A DNA stretch of 64,000 nucleotides from contig OX359197.1 in NCBI GenBank assembly GCA_947172415.1, positions 5,085,673 to 5,149,672 of the forward strand. Direction: 5' to 3'. Origin of the DNA: Chondrosia reniformis. Its lineage: Eukaryota; Porifera; Demospongiae; Chondrillida; Chondrillidae. This document shows positions 16,816 to 28,083 of this stretch, piece by piece. The translations under genes were made by a program, and so were the position numbers. Within the stretch, counting starts at the first letter, position 1; every line of letters begins with the position of its first letter. The notes under the pieces were generated by a model. That model had not been told where the DNA came from. It saw nothing but the letters and a program-made list of their open reading frames with translations, and made no database searches.

Positions 16816-17672
16816 TTAGTCTACGTATACGCGTGAGCTTATTTCTCTCTATATACCTCTGAGTGGTAGTCGCTGATGTGCCGCTGTAGTAAAGGTAAGC
16901 GAATTTCTAGGTTCCTTGTCTTCACTAAGTGGACTCATAAAACGAAGAAACACTTGAATCAGTTCTTTCCTTGATCATTTAGTGGTCACTGTGAAATGTA
17001 TAACGTGCGTGGGTGAAAAAGCTGCTTTTCGAGGATTACCCGCCGAAACTCCTTCAAAATAGGCAGGTGTATTAGGTAAAATGGATTTATTATATTCATC
17101 GCGCCGGAGGCATATACGTAAAACTGCATGCGTAGCTATAGGCTTTCGTCTGAACTACAAAGTGATATCTGGATACAAGCATGGTATAGGGTTACGTTTT
17201 ATATATATCTGTCTCTTATTAAGCTTCTTTCAGAATGAGACGACTTATAAGGTACTAATTAACTGCAGATCGAACTTATATGGTTGCTCCTAGGCCTATG
17301 GTAACAATAGCCAATAGCCAAATTGATTTACTATATAGTCACAAAAAGTTAGTGGAGGGTGCATGATTACATTAAAAATACCAATACAATATAATTAATG
17401 GTGGCCTATATATTTAGGTCTGTTCCCATGAGAGGTTTTCTGAACATGCACTGCTAAGGAGTTATTTGCTCTTATAATTGTTCATTCTGTTAACTGCCCT
17501 TTTGCATGTGCTCCTTCATCCTCTCATGGTCTTGCTTGTCTCCCCAATGTATATATATTTGCCAGCATGGTTTGCTGGTAACTGTCCAGGGCTGCCAGTC
17601 AGGATGGACTTCAAGGTATTGGTGCAGATTATTTGGAGGGTTTCATTGAAGAGTTTGATGAGTCCAGGTTAA
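16816..17672. promoter_or_regulatory. Promoter and 5' flank of UNC93 copy 1, conserved among units
   Basis: The first roughly 850 bp upstream of the start codon recur, with indels, upstream of copies 2, 3 and 4 (23108-23990, 30224-30960, 37509-38400). Shared blocks include TAGTCTACG next to the ATG, GTCGCTGATGTGCCGCTGTA, and the CTGCCAGTCAGGATGGACTT segment further out. The end of this block fuses to a remnant resembling RAB11 intron 4 (AGAGTTTGATGAGTCCAGGT). Confidence 0.6.
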
Positions 17673-18379
17673 CTTTGTATAGCAGTAATTTAAAGTACAT
17701 TTATGGCTCTAACTCTTCCAAATGGAGAGATATGTATCTAAAACTCTAGCTCAGCATTCACAGAGATGTATTAAAGGTTTCCAATGAGTTTTGCAAATTT
17801 TCATATCAGCTCAAATTTGCCCTATCTCTCACCATACATACGTACATTAACTTTGTATAGCAGTAATTTAAAGTACATTTATGGCTCTAACTCTGCCAAA
17901 TGAACAGATATGGATCTGAAACTCTAGCTCAGTATTCACAGAGATGTATGAAAGGTTTCCAATGAGTTTGCAAATTTTCATATCTACTCAAATTTGCACT
18001 ATCTACCACCATACATTAACTAACCCTAATTGCGTAATACTATAAATGGCTGACCTTGAGTAGGTGTAAGAGTGAAAATGCGATACTGTATATATTTCGG
18101 AAAAAAAATAGAACTCTTTGAAAGATTTCTTATAACACATGGATATGCACTGTGTAGTACTTGATTGTTGTTGAAGCAGTATCTATCCACATATATTATA
18201 TGGATGTCGTCGTTAAAGTGAAATTTTGCCGATCGACGGCCAACGAAACTCCAAAGAAAAAAAGTTGGACCATACCGAACGCTACCATCCACGACGCTCA
18301 GAGGCCGGGATCGGTGGTAACGTTCTGCCGAGTTGAGCTTTGGGTGTCACTTGCGTGAGAAGAACCAGTTCTTCTCGAT

Positions 18380-18561
18380 ATGGCCGACTCATATGAATCC
18401 TTAAAGATATCAGATGCCAATCCCACATTACGTGGAACCCCCCCGAAATCCGGATTATTGGTGAGCACGTCTCTATGGCACCAACCGATTAGGAGACAGC
18501 TTCAGAGTCTAAGCGCTACCAACCCCTATGGGAACCGCTACCACCATAGAGATGTGTCCAG
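18380..18561 (+). CDS. Unrecognised conserved ORF or first exon in the TTAA-flanked core, copy 1
   Basis: An ATG frame of 60 codons starting MADSYESLKISDANP, with a PTLRGTPPKSG segment and a basic, tyrosine/histidine-rich end (NPYGNRYHHRDVS). It closes at a good donor (CAG|GTAGGC); if that is not spliced, TAG follows at once. A plausible second exon starts at 18709 (acceptor GGATCAG) and would add about two dozen residues (ASFQAILKAYPVFVVHLETG) before TAG. The twin at 26219 differs at one residue (E6 to A) and one silent site. I do not recognise the family. It could be an element-encoded protein or a captured host exon. Confidence 0.35.
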
Positions 18562-19013
18562 GTAGGCCTACTTTATAAGGTTTTGCGCTTCTATTTAAAC
18601 AAGAAAATTTCAAAAGGAAACGATTGTGGTTGGCGCAATTCCACACTTAAGAATAAGGTATTTGCGAGAAAAATGTAGTCAAATTATATCAAGTTAATTC
18701 GGGATCAGTGCATCGTTCCAAGCCATTTTAAAGGCATATCCAGTATTCGTGGTTCATCTAGAAACTGGGAAAAATGGATAGAATCCTGTAAGTGTCTTGA
18801 TTGGCGGAGGAGAACAACTTTTCTGGTCCCATGTAGAAACGATTTTAGCGAGAGGTGTTCCGATATGAACGTAAACAGCTGCGTTCTGGACTGTCCCTGC
18901 GTGTTTCTAGTTGCCCCATTCATGTCAAAACATTAATTATTTTAACTTGATATGCCGATAATTTGCATAATAGTATCGCACGATATATATGCTACACCAT
19001 TTAAGGTCGTATA

Positions 19014-19806
19014 CAGTAAAACCTCTAATAGCGGACTCTCCGAAAAGCGGACAACCTCTGTACAGCAGACAAATCTTACGCCCCCGATTGACTTTCCCAT
19101 AGAACTAGTACATTTCGAACCTCCGAGTAGCGGCACCTCCGAACTCCGGACAACGGACACTGACCAAGCCTCAGACTGATCTCTGACAATACATACTGAC
19201 CTCCGAAAGCGGACAGTTAAACTAAAGACGAGACGAAACTAATACGATAAAACGATAATAGTACAGTGAACTAAATTAGCGTAAGTCACAAGTATCTAGC
19301 TACATAAAATAGCTACAGATGTCCAGCGGATCGTACGTACAGTAGTCTCAAGTGAATTTCAGTTCCGCCCGCTAGCTCATTGCGCTCCTATTTTTTCAAC
19401 TATTCAAAGGTCGATAAAAGTGGCCTTAAACCTGATTGGTCTAAGCGAACGATTTATCCATTTGGTAGTTGTTCATTTTAACTGTCCTAAAACCACTCGT
19501 ACCAAACCATCTAATAGGAAGTCTTGCTTCTGAGGATCGTGCCCAGCATAACCTTTAAGTTAGTAAACCGTTATGTTAGTAAAATGTTAGTGTTTGTAGC
19601 TTCCTATGATTTGGTGTGTATTTATTGCATCTCTTGGATCTTGATCATGAGCCGTAATATAGTGTCACTATAACTGGTAGCTAGTTGCTATTACACAATT
19701 AGTTGATTAGAGGGTGATTATGGGCCGACCTCCGAGAAGAGGACAACCTCTGAATAAAGGACAAGATGGTGGGTCCGAGCGTGTCCGTTATTCGGAGGTT
19801 TCACTG
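19014..19806. mobile_element. pogo/Tc1-mariner-like non-autonomous element (793 bp) with TA target duplication
   Basis: Starts CAGTAAAACCTCTAATAGCG and ends with the near-complement (CGTTATTCGGAGGTTTCACTG), giving terminal inverted repeats of about 24 bp. It is flanked by TA at 19012-19013 and 19807-19808. The paralogous position at 26921-26924 reads straight through with a single TA, which is an empty site. There is no transposase ORF. Internal copies of CCTCCGAAAAGCGGACAACC-like motifs suggest repeated terminal sequence inside. Confidence 0.9.
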
Positions 19807-20451
19807 TAGTAGAAATTTAATGTACATTAGAGTGCTGTAGCTCTGTCAAATGGAGAGATATGAAGCTGAAACATTGTGTAAGTATTCACAGAGATGTATG
19901 AAAGGCTTCCAATGAATTTTTGCAAATTTTCATATCTACTCAAATTTGCCCTATCTCTCACCATACATTAACTTCGTATAGCAGTAATTTTAAGTACATT
20001 AAGTGCTGTAACTCTTCCAAATGGAGAGTTATGTATCTAAAACTCTATGTCAGTATTCACAGAGATGTATGAAAGGTTTCCAATGAGTTTTGCAAATTTT
20101 GATATCAGCTCAAATTTGCCCTATCTCTCACCATATGTACATTAATAAGATTTATTTTCATCTCTCCACATGCAAGTTTATACACTGTTTTACTGGCTTT
20201 CCACATTTCATCAATGACCCTGGGAGTCTTTGTCTCCTTGATCAATGTAAGTAAATCCTTAAGTCTCCGGCTAAATCCTACCCTATCAGGGTTCTATCTA
20301 GGATGCAAATTTAGGGGGGGGGGAAGAAGGCATTAAGAAAGCGCGAGAGCTAGGGGGTCTGGGATATAGTATTTTATGCCCTCTGAGTTGATTCTGACAT
20401 GATCTGAGAGGTAAAAATCACATTTCTGGAACGTTAACCATTCATTAAGGA

Positions 20452-20660
20452 TATGATATACAGCGTCCATTATTTGCGGTATGCAATTAATATTCATTTG
20501 AGAAAGTCATCCAGGAGTGGTAAACAGTAAATGTTTCCTAAAGTTTTACTGTATATACCTATATATATAGCTTGTTTATTCAGCTGAACTCATCATCCCA
20601 TAGACTTTCTATCGGGTTTTGGTCAGGCAATTGTGGCGGAAGAAAATTAAGGAATTTGAA
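20452..20660 (-). pseudogene. Tc1-like transposase C-terminal remnant (unit 2)
   Basis: On the minus strand it resembles the copy at 34904: a PDQNPIESLWDE-type motif containing the last catalytic acidic residue of the Tc1 DDE triad, then the end of the transposase. It is short, interrupted and without inverted repeats. Confidence 0.65.
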
Positions 20661-20956
20661 GCATATATGCAGCTGCAGACATCACCATGTACTGTATAAT
20701 ATTATGTAGAAATTCAGAAATAAATCCTCTAGCTATCCAACATAACACTCATGCACCCACTGACAATATTATTATACATGAAAGTTATGCATATTATTAT
20801 ACACTGTGCAACAACTTGAACACCAAAATTAAATTGCTTGTGAAAAGCATGTCTATGGTAAAGTACATGCTCAAAAAATATAAACTGCATATATACTTAA
20901 ACCACATGCTAATATAGGGTATACATTCACACTATAGTACGTATAGTCATATCACA

Positions 20957-23107
20957 TTAAATTTTTAATTCATAAACACCATTTTGCTGACATAGTTTTT
21001 CTCCATAAATGGCCTCAGCAATGATGTATGTAATGAGAGCTATTACAATTACAACAGTGAGTATCCAAAGATTAATTTCAATAGATATTGAACTTGAGAT
21101 GAAGTAATTGCAGGCTCCCCCGAATGAATTGAATGCCCAGTAAAGGATCAGAACTTCTGTAGTCAACTTATCCTTGCTCCCGAGGATGCTACAATATACT
21201 AATGGAATAAGATATATATAGGATATAATTGCTACGTACGTACACCTTATGAACTTTCTATATATGTATACTTACTTATTGGTGCAATAATCCAAAAGGA
21301 ACTTGTAACTCCAAATACAGCTGATGACAAGAAAATAGCTACAAAGTTAGGCTGTCTGTCCCAGAATATCAAAAAGAGGCAAAAAGCCATGTGAAATGCT
21401 GACACAATTATAGCAGCTGCAGTTCTAGTGGTGTAAAGGGTAATCTTTCCGGTAGCTAAGAGTACTAAGAAGCCAGATGTTGCCCAGACAATAAATGCTA
21501 TACCAACGTAGGGTATTCCAACACACTCTGACACAAAATGCTAAGCATGGGGAAATGGGAAAGTCACAAAGTACAATTTAAAGGATAAAACATGTACATA
21601 CCACCATGCATGTCTTTAGGAAAATGGCGTTTTAAACTTTATAAGAAAATGAAAATATAACTGTGTCATCAAATCTATACTTTAAGATAGTACATCTTTG
21701 AAACTTTTTGAGTGACTAAAGGTGCACTTGTTTTATATACAACTGTCAAGTTGCTGGAGGACACTGTGTCCTTATAGATGCATGCACAACATAGAATTTG
21801 GGAGATGTATATACCATCTCAAAGATATGAATATATACATGTACTAGTATATACATTCATATAAATGTATACCACTGGATCAAATTTCAGGTTTCATATG
21901 GCATGAAACCTATATGAAACTTCTTGAACCAGGGTGCTCAAATATGTACTAATAAATTAATTTCATGGGTTGCAAATTTTAAAAGCCCCTCTTACTGAGT
22001 TTTATAAATACTTCATACCTTATGAAACCTGACATTTGATCCTGTGTACATTCATATTCTCAGAGAAGGCTGATATAGGCAAACATCAATACAAGATATA
22101 TGCATAGTAGCAACAAATTCAATAACCTTTGTAAAAGCCCCTGTAAAGAAGCCAACATCTAATCCTGACAGAAAACTTCCAGCAAGAGGTAACAGATATG
22201 AAGGTTGTTTCAACATCCATAACATAGAACAGATTCGTTTCTTTAAGTCCTTAATAATCTTCTGTTTGGATTTCCAGAATTCACAGTTAAGATCATTGGG
22301 AAGAAAAAGGGAGAAAATGATGCTAAACACACCTATAATTGAACTAGTACCAACAATTGCATAATATGTAGTAGGAGAGAGTGCAGCCAGAGTAATTGGT
22401 TTATCACAGACATCGGATCTAGATTGATTAACAGGAGTTGTTGAATTCTGAAAAACAGGGTCTGTAAGCAAAAACGCAGTAGTTACACCATTGGCAAGTG
22501 ATGTACCTAGCCTCAGTGAAAACATGAGAACACCTTGAAAAATGGCAATGTACCGCTTAGTGTTTTCCTCCACATCACCAGGCTTGTTCTGAGCTATGGT
22601 CACAGCACTCTGATTAGCATAGGCTGGAGTACCATTCATTACAATACCAAACCCTAGCCCAAGAAGAACAGATGATGGCATTAAAGTGTACCAGGAAGGA
22701 TAGAAATTAGCTAGTGTGAAACTCAAGTAGCAGATACTACCGAGTAGGATTGTTAGTTTTAGGCCAATTAGGTCAACAATTAGGGGAACCAAAAAGTTGG
22801 CCACAACCCAGGAGGCCCGATGAAGACCCAGTGCCACAAAGCCCAGGACCTCATGAAGAGATGTCTGACTTCCAGCTAGTATGTGATAACAACTGTTAGC
22901 AAGGAACATTACAGAAACCGCAAAGAAAACGTTACAATATGATCTTTTTACCGACAAATCACTACGAGACTCCATCATTTTGTTTTGTGTCATCTGATCT
23001 GAAACTACCAATTTAGCTTCAGTCTCTTCGAAATCTAGACCTTGGACTTCATTTCGAATTCCATGAACAATGTTTTCAGTGTGACTTTCAACCGGACTGA
23101 AAGGCAT
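20957..23107 (-). CDS. UNC93-like membrane protein, tandem copy 2
   Basis: A 493-residue copy of the UNC93-like gene with exons 23107-22127, 21540-21272 and 21188-20957. It has the same architecture and the same unusual exon 1 donor as copy 1. Differences are few; for example LHRASW replaces LQWASW near helix 2, SPTTYY replaces SLATYY, and exon 3 lacks two residues near the end (CQQNG rather than CLTHQNG). All frames are open, so it is probably functional. Intron 1 contains an extra segment (about 21880-22050, with palindrome-like GGTTTCATATGGCATGAAAC) that copies 3 and 4 share but copy 1 lacks. Confidence 0.88.
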
Positions 23108-25281
23108 TTAGTCTACGTATACGCGTGAGCTTATTTCTCTCTATATAGCTCTGAGTGGTAGTCGCTGATGTGCCGCTGTAGTAAAGGTAAGCGAATTTCT
23201 AGGTTCCTTGTTTTCACTAAGTGGACTCATAAAACGAAGAAACACTTGAATTAGTTCTTTCCTTGATCATTTAGTGGTCACTGTGAAATGTATAACGTGC
23301 GTGGGTATATACAGTATTTTCACGGAAAAAGCTACTTTTCGAGGATTACCCGCCGAAACTCGTTCAAAATAGGCAGGTGTATTAGGTAAAATGGATTTAT
23401 TATATATTCATCGCGCCAGAGGCATAATATACGTAAAACTTCATGCTTAGGCTTTCGTCTGAACTATAAAGTGACATCTGGATACAAGCATGGTATAGGG
23501 TTACGTTTTATATATATCTGTCTCTTATTAAGCTTCTTTCAGAGTGAGACGACTTATAAGGTACTAATAATAACTGCAGCTCTAACTTATATGGTTGCTC
23601 CTATGGTAACAATAGCCAATAGCCAAATTGATTTACTATATAGTCACAAAAAGTTAGTGGAGGGTGCATGATTACATTAAAAATACCAATACAATATAAT
23701 TAATGGTGGCCTATATATATATTTAGGTCTGTTCCCATGAGAGGTTTTCTGGACATGCACTGCTAAGGAGTTAATTGCTCTTATAATTGTTCATTCTGTT
23801 AACTGCCCTTTTGTATGGTCTTGCTTGTCTCCCCAATGTATATTTGCCAGCATGGTTTGCTGGTAACTGTCCAGGGCTGCCAGTCAGGATGGACTTCAAG
23901 GTATTGGTGCAGATTATTTGGAGGGTCGCATTGAACATAAGAGAGGCCGGTAATTCTATCATTATTCTTACTTGGTTGGTTCTCTTTGTCATCCTTCTTT
24001 TCCTTATGTATGCATGCAGAGCTTTTTCAATGGGCCTATAGAAGGGTAGCCATTTAATTGTCCTTAAAGCTGCTGTGAAGGGGTCTATAGATCTTTCTTT
24101 GAGGTTTCTCATGTTATAATGAATAAATTGGATCTGGCCATGTTCAGACAGGCATGGGCAAAAGATGCAGTGTGCAGACTATACATGTACATGAAAAATC
24201 TAAGATACCATTTTCCTACATGCTATATGCCTATTCTGTAAAAAGAGCCTATAGGGGAACTAAACCTAAAGAGAGCTTTAGATGAAGATACAGTAGTCTT
24301 TTCTTCCTTCTTTTCCCTTCTTTCATCTTCTTCTCCACTGGGTCAGACAGCCGTTTCTGGGAATTCCACCCTTCATCAGTGATCCTGGGAGTCTTTGTCT
24401 TTTTCTTTATCTTGATCTTCTGTGAATCCTTGTACAGCCATTTATCATTATCGATATCTTAATATCTAACTAAATACTATATACGAACATGCATGGGTCT
24501 ATTATATACATGTATATGTAACATATTTTAATCAAATTCATGCAGTTGACTATATATAATATTCTTATAATCGTAATTATAATATAGTATAGTAAAATTC
24601 CCCTTTGACTGAGTATCAATTAAATTCTTATTTGCTCTATCTCTCCCCATTCATTGGATTTGTATACTATTTTTTGTAAATATGAGTATAAATCAAAACT
24701 TTCGAAACTCATTGATCAAACTTATAGATGTCTGTGAATGCTGACACCAAGTCACAGCTTCATATCTTTCCATTTGATAGAGTTACAGAAGTAAATGTAC
24801 AAAAAATCCTAGGATGAAAATTTAATGTATGGGCAGATAAGGCAAATATGAGTATAAACCAAAATGGGTAAATATGAATATAAATCAAAATTTCCTAAAC
24901 TCTTTCATCATGCTTAATATATGTCTGTGATCACAGCTGTACTCTTTTTCATTCAATTTGAAAACAACCAATTGCAAGCCAAATCATTGAACTGGCTGCC
25001 ACCAACTGGCTTGGAATGATTTGTGCAATAAATTGCAACAAGAAAATTTTTGGCTGAGTCCCCCGGTCTCAAAAGTGTTCTGACACCTTTGAAGGGTCTA
25101 GTTTTTTCTTTATATAGACCATCTCCTGATCGTGATCCTTTGCAAATGCTTTCTGCTGTTATTTATACAAATAGTTGATTAGGTTATAGAAATTAAAAAA
25201 TTGGATCTGACAATATAGACTAGCATGGGACAATGCATTAAGTTTGATCCTCAACCAACCATTTACCCAGCCCAAGACAAT
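23108..25281. other. Duplicated flank between UNC93 copy 2 and the RAB11 fragment
   Basis: 23108-23990 repeats the UNC93 5' flank. An open minus-strand frame of about 113 codons (24112-23771) includes a weak resemblance to the post-RT part of CR1/L2 LINEs (IDPFTAALRTIKWLPFYRPI) and may be a LINE fossil. R1 lies at 24192-24436. About 24600-24870 holds reverse-orientation, diverged copies of the satellite. 24950-25281 (AAAACAACCAATTGCAAGCC onward) recurs at 32805-33130. No intact gene is present. Confidence 0.55.
24192..24436 (-). repeat. Dispersed repeat R1, copy 3
   Basis: Full-length R1 copy, from ATGAAAAATCTAAGATACCA to the CTTGATCTTCTGTGAATCCT end. The lysine-rich frame on the minus strand is open, as in the copies at 4257 and 42316. 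Confidence 0.85.
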
Positions 25282-25695
25282 GCACTTAACTTATGAGAAC
25301 GTAGAGCAGTGGTTGAAGGAGCTGAGGGATCATGCAGACTCCAATTGCAACATTGTGACCATGCTGGTAGGCAACAATTAAGTGTGACTTGCAACATCTG
25401 AGGGCTGTATCCACTGAGGAATTCGAAGCTAAACGATTCTCTGAGAAGAACACACTCTCCTTCATTGAAACATCGGCTCTCGACTCCACTAATGTAGAAG
25501 CTGCCTTTCAGAATGTATATACTCACTCGTTGGCCATGGTTGTGTTCATTTGCCATGCACTTTCTTGTCCCTTTGAATAATTTAGAGCATAGAACTGTGA
25601 CCAACTTTAATGTGAGTCTAAAGAAGCACATTAATTATTTATAATACTTTTTTATTTGGGGCAAGTCTACAGAGTTTGGATGAAGATTAGATTAA
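25282..25695 (+). pseudogene. RAB11 exon 4 fragment plus intron 4 start, copy A
   Basis: Over about 235 bp it matches RAB11 exon 4 from HLTYENVE to NVEAAFQN, followed by intron-derived sequence up to the TTAA insertion site. It carries a codon insertion after DSN, and a small insertion converts NKCDL to an in-frame TAA (CAACAATTAAGTGTG). There are further indels at the EEA position. The P-loop, switch regions and promoter are missing. It is therefore a dead duplicate. The same lesions occur in copy B, so they predate its duplication. Confidence 0.93.
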
Positions 25696-27253
25696 CTTTG
25701 TATAGCAGTAATTTAAAGTACATTTATGGCTCTAACTCTGCCAAATGAAGAGATATGGATCTGAAACTCTATGTCAGTATTCACAGAGGTGTATGAAAGG
25801 TTTCCAATGATTTTTGGAAATTTTCATATATACTTAAATTTGCCCAATCTACCACCATACATTAACTAACCCTAATTGCGTAATACTATAAATGGCCGAC
25901 CTTGAGTAGGTGTAAGAGTGAAAATGCGGTACTGTATATATTTCTGAAAAAATAGAACTCTTTGAAAGATTTCTTATACACATGGATATGCACTGTGTAG
26001 TACTTGATTGTTGTTGAAGCAGTATCTATCCACATATATTATATGGATGTCGTTAAAGTGAAATTTTGCCGATCGACGGCCAACGAAACTCCAAAGAAAA
26101 AAGTTGGACCATACCGAACGCTACCATCCACGACGCTCAGAGGCCGGGATCGGTGGTAACGTTCTGCCGAGTTGAGCTTTGGGTGTCACTTGCGTGAGAA
26201 GAACCAGTTCTTCTCGATATGGCCGACTCATATGCATCCTTAAAGATATCAGATGCCAATCCCACATTACGTGGAACCCCCCCGAAATCCGGATTATTGG
26301 TGAGCACGTCTCTATGGCACCAACCGATTAGGAGACAGCTTCAGAGTCTAAGCGCTACCAACCCTTATGGGAACCGCTACCACCATAGAGATGTGTCCAG
26401 GTAGGCCTACTTTATAAGGTTTTGCGCTTCTATTTAAACAAGAAAATTTCAAAAGGAAACGATTGTGGTTGGCGCAATTCCACACTTAAGAATAAGGTAT
26501 TTGCGAGAAAAATGTAGTCAAATTATATCAAGTTAATTCGGGATCAGTGCATCGTTCCAAGCCATTTTAAAGGCATATCCAGTATTCGTGGTTCATCTAG
26601 AAACTGGGAAAAATGGATAGAATCCTGTAAGTGTCTTGATTGGCGGAGGAGAACAACTTTTCTGGTCCCATGTAGAAACGATTTTAGCGAGAGGTGTTCC
26701 GATATGAACGTAAACTGGTATAACCAGCCACACTCAATCTCAATTGCAGTAATAGCATAATGGCTACCTGCCTCTATGTAAAGACCTTCTGACAGCTGCG
26801 TTCTGGACTGTCCCTGCGTGTTTCTAGTTGCCCCATTCATGTCAAAACATTTTAACTTGATATGCCGATAATTTGCATAATAGTATCGCACGATATATAT
26901 GCTACACCATTTAAGGTCGTATAGTAGAAATTTAATGTACATTAGAGTGCTGTAGCTCTGTCAAATGGAGAGATATGTATCTAAACCTCTAGCTCAGTAT
27001 TCACAGAGATGTATGAAAGGCTTCCAATGAATTTTGCAAATTTTCATATCTACTCAAATTTGCCCTATCTCTCACCATACATTAACTTCGTATAGCAGTA
27101 ATTTAAAGTACATTAAGTGCTGTAACTCTTCCAAATGGAGAGTTATGTATCTAAAACTCTATGTCAGTATTCACAGAGATGTATGAAAGGTTTCCAATGA
27201 GTTTTGCAAATTTTGATATCAGCTCAAATTTGCCCTATCTCTATGTACATTAA
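25696..27253. mobile_element. TTAA-flanked composite insertion, copy 2
   Basis: Between TTAA at 25692-25695 and 27250-27253. It has one satellite monomer on the left, a core equivalent to 18010-19011, and two monomers on the right. Relative to copy 1 it lacks the 793-bp element and has an extra 78 bp near 26716-26793. Removing it restores the order of RAB11 intron 4 sequence (GATTAG..TTAAGATTTATTTTC). Confidence 0.65.
26219..26400 (+). CDS. Unrecognised conserved ORF or first exon in the TTAA-flanked core, copy 2
   Basis: Same 60-codon frame as at 18380, reading MADSYASLKISDANP, with identical residues otherwise and the same CAG|GTAGGC donor. Upstream sequence (GATCGACGGCCAACGAAAC region) is also conserved and less AT-rich than the surroundings, unlike the satellite arms. 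Coding status unproven. Confidence 0.35.
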
Positions 27254-27544
27254 GATTTATTTTCATCTCTCCACATGCAAGTTTATACACTGTTTTACTG
27301 GCTTTCCACATTTCATCAATGACCCTGGGAGTCTTTGTCTCCTTGATCAATGTAAGTAAATCCTTAAGTCTCCGGCTAAATCCTACCCTATCAGGGTTCT
27401 ATCTAGGATGCAAATTTAGGGGGGAAGAAGGCATTAAGAAAGTGCGAGAGCTAGGGGGTCTGGGATATAGTATTTTATGCCCTCTGAGTTGATTCTGACA
27501 TGATCTGAGAGGTAAAAATCACATTTCTGGAACGTTAACCATTC

Positions 27545-27755
27545 ATTAAGGATATGATATACAGCGTCCATTATTTGCGGTATGCAATTAATATTCATTT
27601 GAGAAAGTCATCCAGGAGTGGTAAACGGTAAATGTTTCCTAAAGTTTTACTGTATATACCTATATAGCTTGTTTATTCAGCTGAACTCATCATCCCATAG
27701 ACTTTCTATCGGGTTTTGGTCAGGCAATTGTGGCGGAAGAAAATTAAGGAATTTG
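27545..27755 (-). pseudogene. Tc1-like transposase C-terminal remnant (unit 3)
   Basis: Near-identical to 20452-20660, carried along by the unit duplication. Same PDQNP-type motif, with the same truncation and lack of terminal repeats. Confidence 0.6.
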
Positions 27756-28083
27756 AAGCATATATGCAGCTGCAGACATCACCATGTACTGTATAATATT
27801 ATGTAGAAATTCAGAAATAAATCCTCTAGCTATCCAACATAACACTCATGCACCCACTGACAATATTATTATACATGAAAGTTATGCATATTATTATACA
27901 CTGTGCAACAACTTGAACACCAAAATTAAATTGCTTGTGAAAAGCATGTCTATGGTAAAGTACATGCTCAAAAAATAGAAACTGCATATATACTTAAACC
28001 ACATGCTAATATAGGGTATACATTCACACTATAGTACGTATAGTCATATCACATTAAATTTTTAATTCATAAACACCATTTTG

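Larger units (their letters stand above)
17673..20145. mobile_element. TTAA-flanked composite insertion, copy 1 (satellite, unique core, satellite)
   Basis: Bounded by TTAA at 17669-17672 and at 20142-20145. It begins with two monomers of a satellite of about 165-170 bp (CTTTGTATAGCAGTAATTTA start), continues with a core of about 1 kb (18010-19011), and ends with two more monomers in the same orientation. A second copy lies at 25696-27253. The insertion point corresponds to a single TTAA in RAB11 intron 4 (13247-13250) and in the duplicate at 33547-33550. A TTAA target is typical of piggyBac-like elements, but I see no convincing terminal inverted repeats and no transposase. Copy 1 also contains the later 793-bp insertion at 19014. 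Confidence 0.65.

Noticed and set aside
18705-18923. Minus-strand 72-codon frame in the core of the TTAA-flanked insertion
   Set aside because: No recognisable domain, and a plausible plus-strand exon overlaps it. Kept only as a note because the frame survives the 78-bp indel in copy 2.
23771-24112. 113-codon minus-strand frame in the UNC93 flank
   Set aside because: Only weak similarity to LINE post-RT sequence, and the corresponding frames in the other units are broken, so not called as a gene.
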